The position numbers and the translations under genes were made by a program. This document shows, one piece after another, positions 17,508 to 20,740 of a DNA stretch of 20,740 nt. The stretch comes from Ophiothrix spiculata (lineage: Eukaryota; Echinodermata; Ophiuroidea; Amphilepidida; Ophiotrichidae): NCBI GenBank assembly GCA_000969725.1, contig JXSR01S047180.1. One strand, 5' to 3'. Within the stretch, counting starts at the first letter, position 1, and each line of letters opens with the position of its first letter. Under the pieces are notes generated by a model. It was not told where the DNA came from. It ran no database searches and worked only from the letters and a program-made list of their open reading frames with translations.

Positions 17508-17790
17508 CTTATGTTGCTTTCATGCTCGTGTAGTTTTGTAGCTTTGTCACTGCGAAATTTTGCCGCTTCCGATTAACATAGCGGCAAAGCTACATGTCGC
17601 TGAGATAATCGATATCAGCAAAATTTTGTCATATGACAAGATTTTTCGAGTTGAAATGAATTCAACATTCAGGGCAACAAGAAGCGGTAAAGCAACAAAA
17701 CTTCAAAGCTACAAAAGTGTGAAACGAAGCAGACGACAGAGCTATACAAAGCTGCAAAGCGACAATGAGTATGAAAACAGCATATGATTC
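17508..17790. mobile_element. Diverged MITE-like element in the likely 3' UTR
   Basis: cttatgttgctttcatgctc at the left faces the complement of catatgctgttttcatactc at the right. The centre is near-palindromic (attttgtcatatgacaagat), and tagctttg/caaagcta recurs throughout. The 75-codon open frame at 17560-17787 is basic and repetitive and has no recognised domain, so it is attributed to the repeat. Confidence 0.5.
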
Positions 17791-17861
17791 ATTTGTCTGC
17801 TGAATGAAGTCAATTCTAAAGTTTGTGTAATGACCAATTCACATGTTGTCTGCGTTCCAAA

Positions 17862-17911
17862 ATTAAAACAATCTCTTTTTATCATGTATATACCTATCAA
17901 TCTGAAATAAA
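17862..17911 (+). promoter_or_regulatory. Candidate poly(A) signals
   Basis: attaaa at about 17862-17867 and aataaa at 17906-17911 are the first such hexamers seen after the preferred stop at 17266. A 3' end here would give a 3' UTR of roughly 650 nt. AATAAA is common by chance in AT-rich DNA. Confidence 0.3.
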
Positions 17912-18229
17912 TGGTATTTCAGTTTAAACTGATTTTGATTCAAAATTCATATTCCAGAAACACCTTAGTCAATCTCATATTTTTTTTTAGAATCACCATC
18001 TCATTGTGGACACTACAAATTGTTGCTCAATACTGCAGTCGGATGTAAATTGTCATTCTTGCAATGTGTAAAATTGTTTTATTTATCATGCAAGCACTTT
18101 CAATCCTAATTATCACAGAACTCTTATATCTCTTTCTGATATAATTAATATCTGTGCCATCTATTGGTTCATAAATTGCCTAAGTTTTAAGCATAACTAC
18201 AATTCATTAAGCTATATATATATTAACAA

Positions 18230-18486
18230 TATGTGACCTGCTCTGTCGAAACCCGGACAAAGTCACACAAATCCCTTTTTCAAATTTTACCAAATTTAAA
18301 ATGGCAACATTATAAGCTTTCCAATGATATATCACACTCCAGGATCGCTCAATGTTTTGTATGTCAAAAAGTGACATTTAGGTTGAAAATCACTTGTTTT
18401 CTATAGATTTGTGACAAGTTTATTGGGCTATATCTCCTTAAGTGTTCTGGCGACTTTGTCCGGGTTATGTGGGAGCAAGTCACATA
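18230..18486. mobile_element. TA-flanked MITE, full copy
   Basis: The ends TATGTGACCTGCTC and GAGCAAGTCACATA are inverted. Inside them aacccggacaaagtc and gactttgtccgggtt form a second perfect inverted pair. With TA taken as target duplication the element is 18232-18484 (253 bp). A truncated copy is at 9286-9490. No coding content. Confidence 0.82.
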
Positions 18487-19200
18487 TACTTTGTTACGGA
18501 GGAGTATGAGTATGTTTGTGTGTAAGGATTATTTTCTGTGAGTATTGTGTACAAGGCTATTTATTGGACACCATTATCAATGTGATTTTACAAAAGCACA
18601 TGATTCTGATTAACTGTATTTTATTTGGTATATTGTGCTTCTTTTGTGCCACAGTTTTCAGTGAAATGACTCTTCTATTTTGCGTATGTGATGGCTCACC
18701 TCGAAAGGGGGGACTTTGCAGATGATATCAATTTTGATTTTATCATTTCATCTATTGCAGCATTTTCTAAGCTTTAAAATGACACCATACTTGTTGTAAT
18801 TGATCAAGGCAATCAAATTTTACAACAGAACATCTGCTGGAAATTCTCATTATTTTCTATATTTTTTGCTCCCTATTTTCACTTGTTTCTTGAAAAGTGT
18901 TCTGCCGCAAATTTTCCCTTTTTGGGGTGAATCATCACATATGCTGCACTGCTAATTTAGCTCAAAGAATCAATATGTTTTACTTCTGAATCAACATTGC
19001 ATTTTCAAACATAGATGAATGAATATTTGTGTTCTAAAACAATATGCACATGCCTAGTGTTTCCATGCTGGTTACAAAAAGTATGCAATTTGATGCGCAT
19101 AGAATGCATAAAGTATGCTGTGCTCATTTTTCTAATGACTGTGTTAATAGCAGTTTTTGATATTTACTTGTTTTTGTCATTTTTGTTCATGAGTCGGTAA
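18487..19200. other. Downstream flank, no gene seen
   Basis: AT-rich. Two open frames of 61-69 codons (18516-18725, 19015-19200) are hydrophobic and Cys/Phe-rich, as expected of chance frames in T-rich DNA. tctattgcag (ending 18760) is a good acceptor, but the phase-compatible frame stops after three codons. Confidence 0.5.
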
Positions 19201-19561
19201 TACACTGCGGAAGTAGTGATGTTGTATCTTGCATATAGCCCAACACGTGCAATCTGGTTCCAAACAAATAATCATGTCAATGTGCGTGTACAAGGATTAG
19301 ACCATTTTTTCACTTTTTTTTTTGGTTTACAAATTACAACAAAATAATGACAGGGATGGCCTTCTGGTCCATTATGAGACTCTTATCCGAAACGTATTTG
19401 CGTGATAGTGGTAAGTTTTGCCTCATTTAGGTACAAGAGTACTATGTAAAAGTACAATAGCAATTATTCCCCATTGGCTTATGTGTTTGAAACCAATGGC
19501 TCAATGTATCTTTCGCAATGAGAGATGTGCATAAATTATCATGTGTCACTTCCGCAGTGTA
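19201..19561. mobile_element. TA-flanked MITE
   Basis: CACTGCGGAAGT(AG)TGA begins at 19203 and its complement TCACTTCCGCAGTG ends at 19559. TA flanks lie at 19201-19202 and 19560-19561. The element is 357 bp with no transposase. It contains an exon-like segment (19354-19410) with a strong gtaagt donor, discussed separately. Confidence 0.75.
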
Positions 19562-19772
19562 TGTAAAGTTACACCTCTTCTAAATTGTTAAAACAAGAGA
19601 TGTAGTGTAGTTTATGATACCAGTCAAAAGATATATGAAAAGCAGGTCTCCATTTGATTTACAGTGTTAAATTTTTAAACCTGTAATGTTTTTTTTTTCT
19701 TAACAGATCTGACACCACTTGTTGACCGTAAACTTGATTTGAGAAGGCAAGTTTTATAAAACTGTAATGGTA

Positions 19773-19994
19773 TATACTTTGATCAACTCTAAATAGGCGG
19801 TAATTATGATGCTTTTCTTCATCCACAAGTAAATATAATCCCAGTGACACGCGCGCCGTAAATAATGATGCGCAGTCACATGTACAACGCGCATTGCGTC
19901 TGCTGCAGTTGTGATGTGTCCAGCTACGCACGCACTTATCTGTATCAATTCATGATGTGAAGAGGCCCACCTATTTGGTGTTGATCAAAGTATA
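19773..19994. mobile_element. TA-flanked MITE
   Basis: The ends TACTTTGATCAAC and GTTGATCAAAGTA (19775-19992) are perfect inverted repeats, extended by aaatagg/cctattt a few bases inside, with TA on each side. It is about 218 bp. The minus-strand open frames at 19659-19948 overlap it and are not considered genes. Confidence 0.78.
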
Positions 19995-20740
19995 GTAGTG
20001 GTGTATCTCTAGATCATTTTCCAGTGTAACAACACCGTTTTTTTTTTAATATTCAGATTTTTTTCTTCTTTTTTTTTTTGGGGGGGGGGGCAAAGTACCC
20101 AATCAAGCTCTACAAAGACATATTATAAAAATAATGAATGGAATTGTGAAATTTAATTGCTGTTATTGCTAAAGGGAATGTCTATTCAGGATGTTTTATG
20201 GGGTTCTTGCAACCCCCCTTCCCCCCCAAACCCCCTATGAACTTGGTTTTGCTAACCAATGTGTAGGTACGGTCCTCCCCTGTCCAACAATACCTATATC
20301 ACTAAAATCCACCAAGACTATAATTATGACGTTATAAATTACTTCCATATTGCTTCCAACAATCTTCCATATTGGAAAATCACAATTTTCGGCAAAAATG
20401 GCCAACAAATCAAAATTTTGCTATAACAATTCTGAATATTGGATTTTTACATGTTTTTAGGGGAATTATAATTTTATTTTGTTCTGTACGTTTGAACTTT
20501 ATAGCATGCAGATATTTTTCAAAATGGTGCCTTGAAATTTCACAGAGCCTCACCAACCCCCTCTACACCCACCTTTGGTGGCCTATCCTACACCTTCTTA
20601 AGAGGTACCACAATTTTTTTCTTCAAAATGTCAGCAAAGGATGTTAAAAAGATTATTTGAAAGCTTTTTATCAGTTTTTTTTGGGTGTTTTTATGCAATG
20701 AGGAAACATTTGAGGTGGGTTGCAACAACACCCCCCCCCC
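19995..20740. other. Flank with homopolymer runs, no gene seen
   Basis: Contains a T-run joined to an 11-G run (20080-20090), C-runs near 20215-20235 and ten C at the window end. The open frame 20372-20647 has no recognised domain or splice support. ttgcaacccccc (20206) and ggttgcaacaacaccccccc (20718) hint at repeat ends, but no clear element was delimited. Confidence 0.5.

Noticed and set aside
17560-17787. 75-codon basic frame with Ser/Lys/Arg-rich end
   Set aside because: It is contained in a MITE-like repeat with repeated caaagc motifs, and has no domain or initiation context of note.
18516-18725. Small membrane protein gene
   Set aside because: The hydrophobic, Cys/Phe-rich translation is what T-rich DNA gives by chance. 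No promoter, splice or family support.
18751-18772. Alternative last exon after tctattgcag
   Set aside because: The acceptor is good, but the phase-matched frame ends after three codons and adds nothing recognisable.

Overview
This window looks like one end of a large, intron-rich animal gene. It is AT-rich and packed with degenerate repeats. All coding exons found lie on the + strand and join in phase across GT-AG introns. They encode 444 residues made of about eleven tetratricopeptide repeats (TPRs). From remembered family sequences, order and wording match the C-terminal half of TMTC1, an ER membrane protein with a TPR tail. The N-terminal membrane part must lie upstream of the window. No prokaryotic gene organisation, rRNA or tRNA gene is visible. 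The repeat mix (tRNA-derived SINEs, hAT, PIF/Harbinger and TA-inserting MITEs, TTAGGG-type telomeric motifs) suits a marine invertebrate, possibly a deuterostome. The species cannot be named from this sequence alone.

Layout. 1-2277 is intron with repeats. Coding exons are 2278-2391, 2668-2817, 4817-5028, 6851-6986, 8116-8260, 9005-9145, 11371-11496, 13851-13928, 14879-15011 and 17166-17266, the last ending in a stop. The C-terminal end is the least certain part: a downstream donor or an earlier in-frame stop gives alternatives. 17267-20740 is 3' UTR and/or flank with more MITEs and no convincing second gene.

Most striking structure. At four of the ten exons, the 3' part of the exon plus its 5' splice site and about 25-50 nt of intron has been tandemly duplicated into the following intron. 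Unit lengths are 93, 138, 110 and 104 bp, with 3, 5, 10 and 3 copies. A fifth array, a ~50-bp minisatellite, ends on the 3' splice site of the third exon. In the 138-bp array a 36-nt GT...AG spacer separates units that would each add exactly 34 codons, one TPR, in frame. Differences between copies look mostly synonymous.

Mobile elements in the introns include a 973-bp PIF/Harbinger element with intact terminal inverted repeats (TIRs), a TAA target duplication and a broken transposase remnant. There are also two hAT-type MITEs with near-perfect 8-bp target duplications, a ~694-bp almost perfect foldback, several TA-flanked MITEs, and several copies of one tRNA-derived SINE family.
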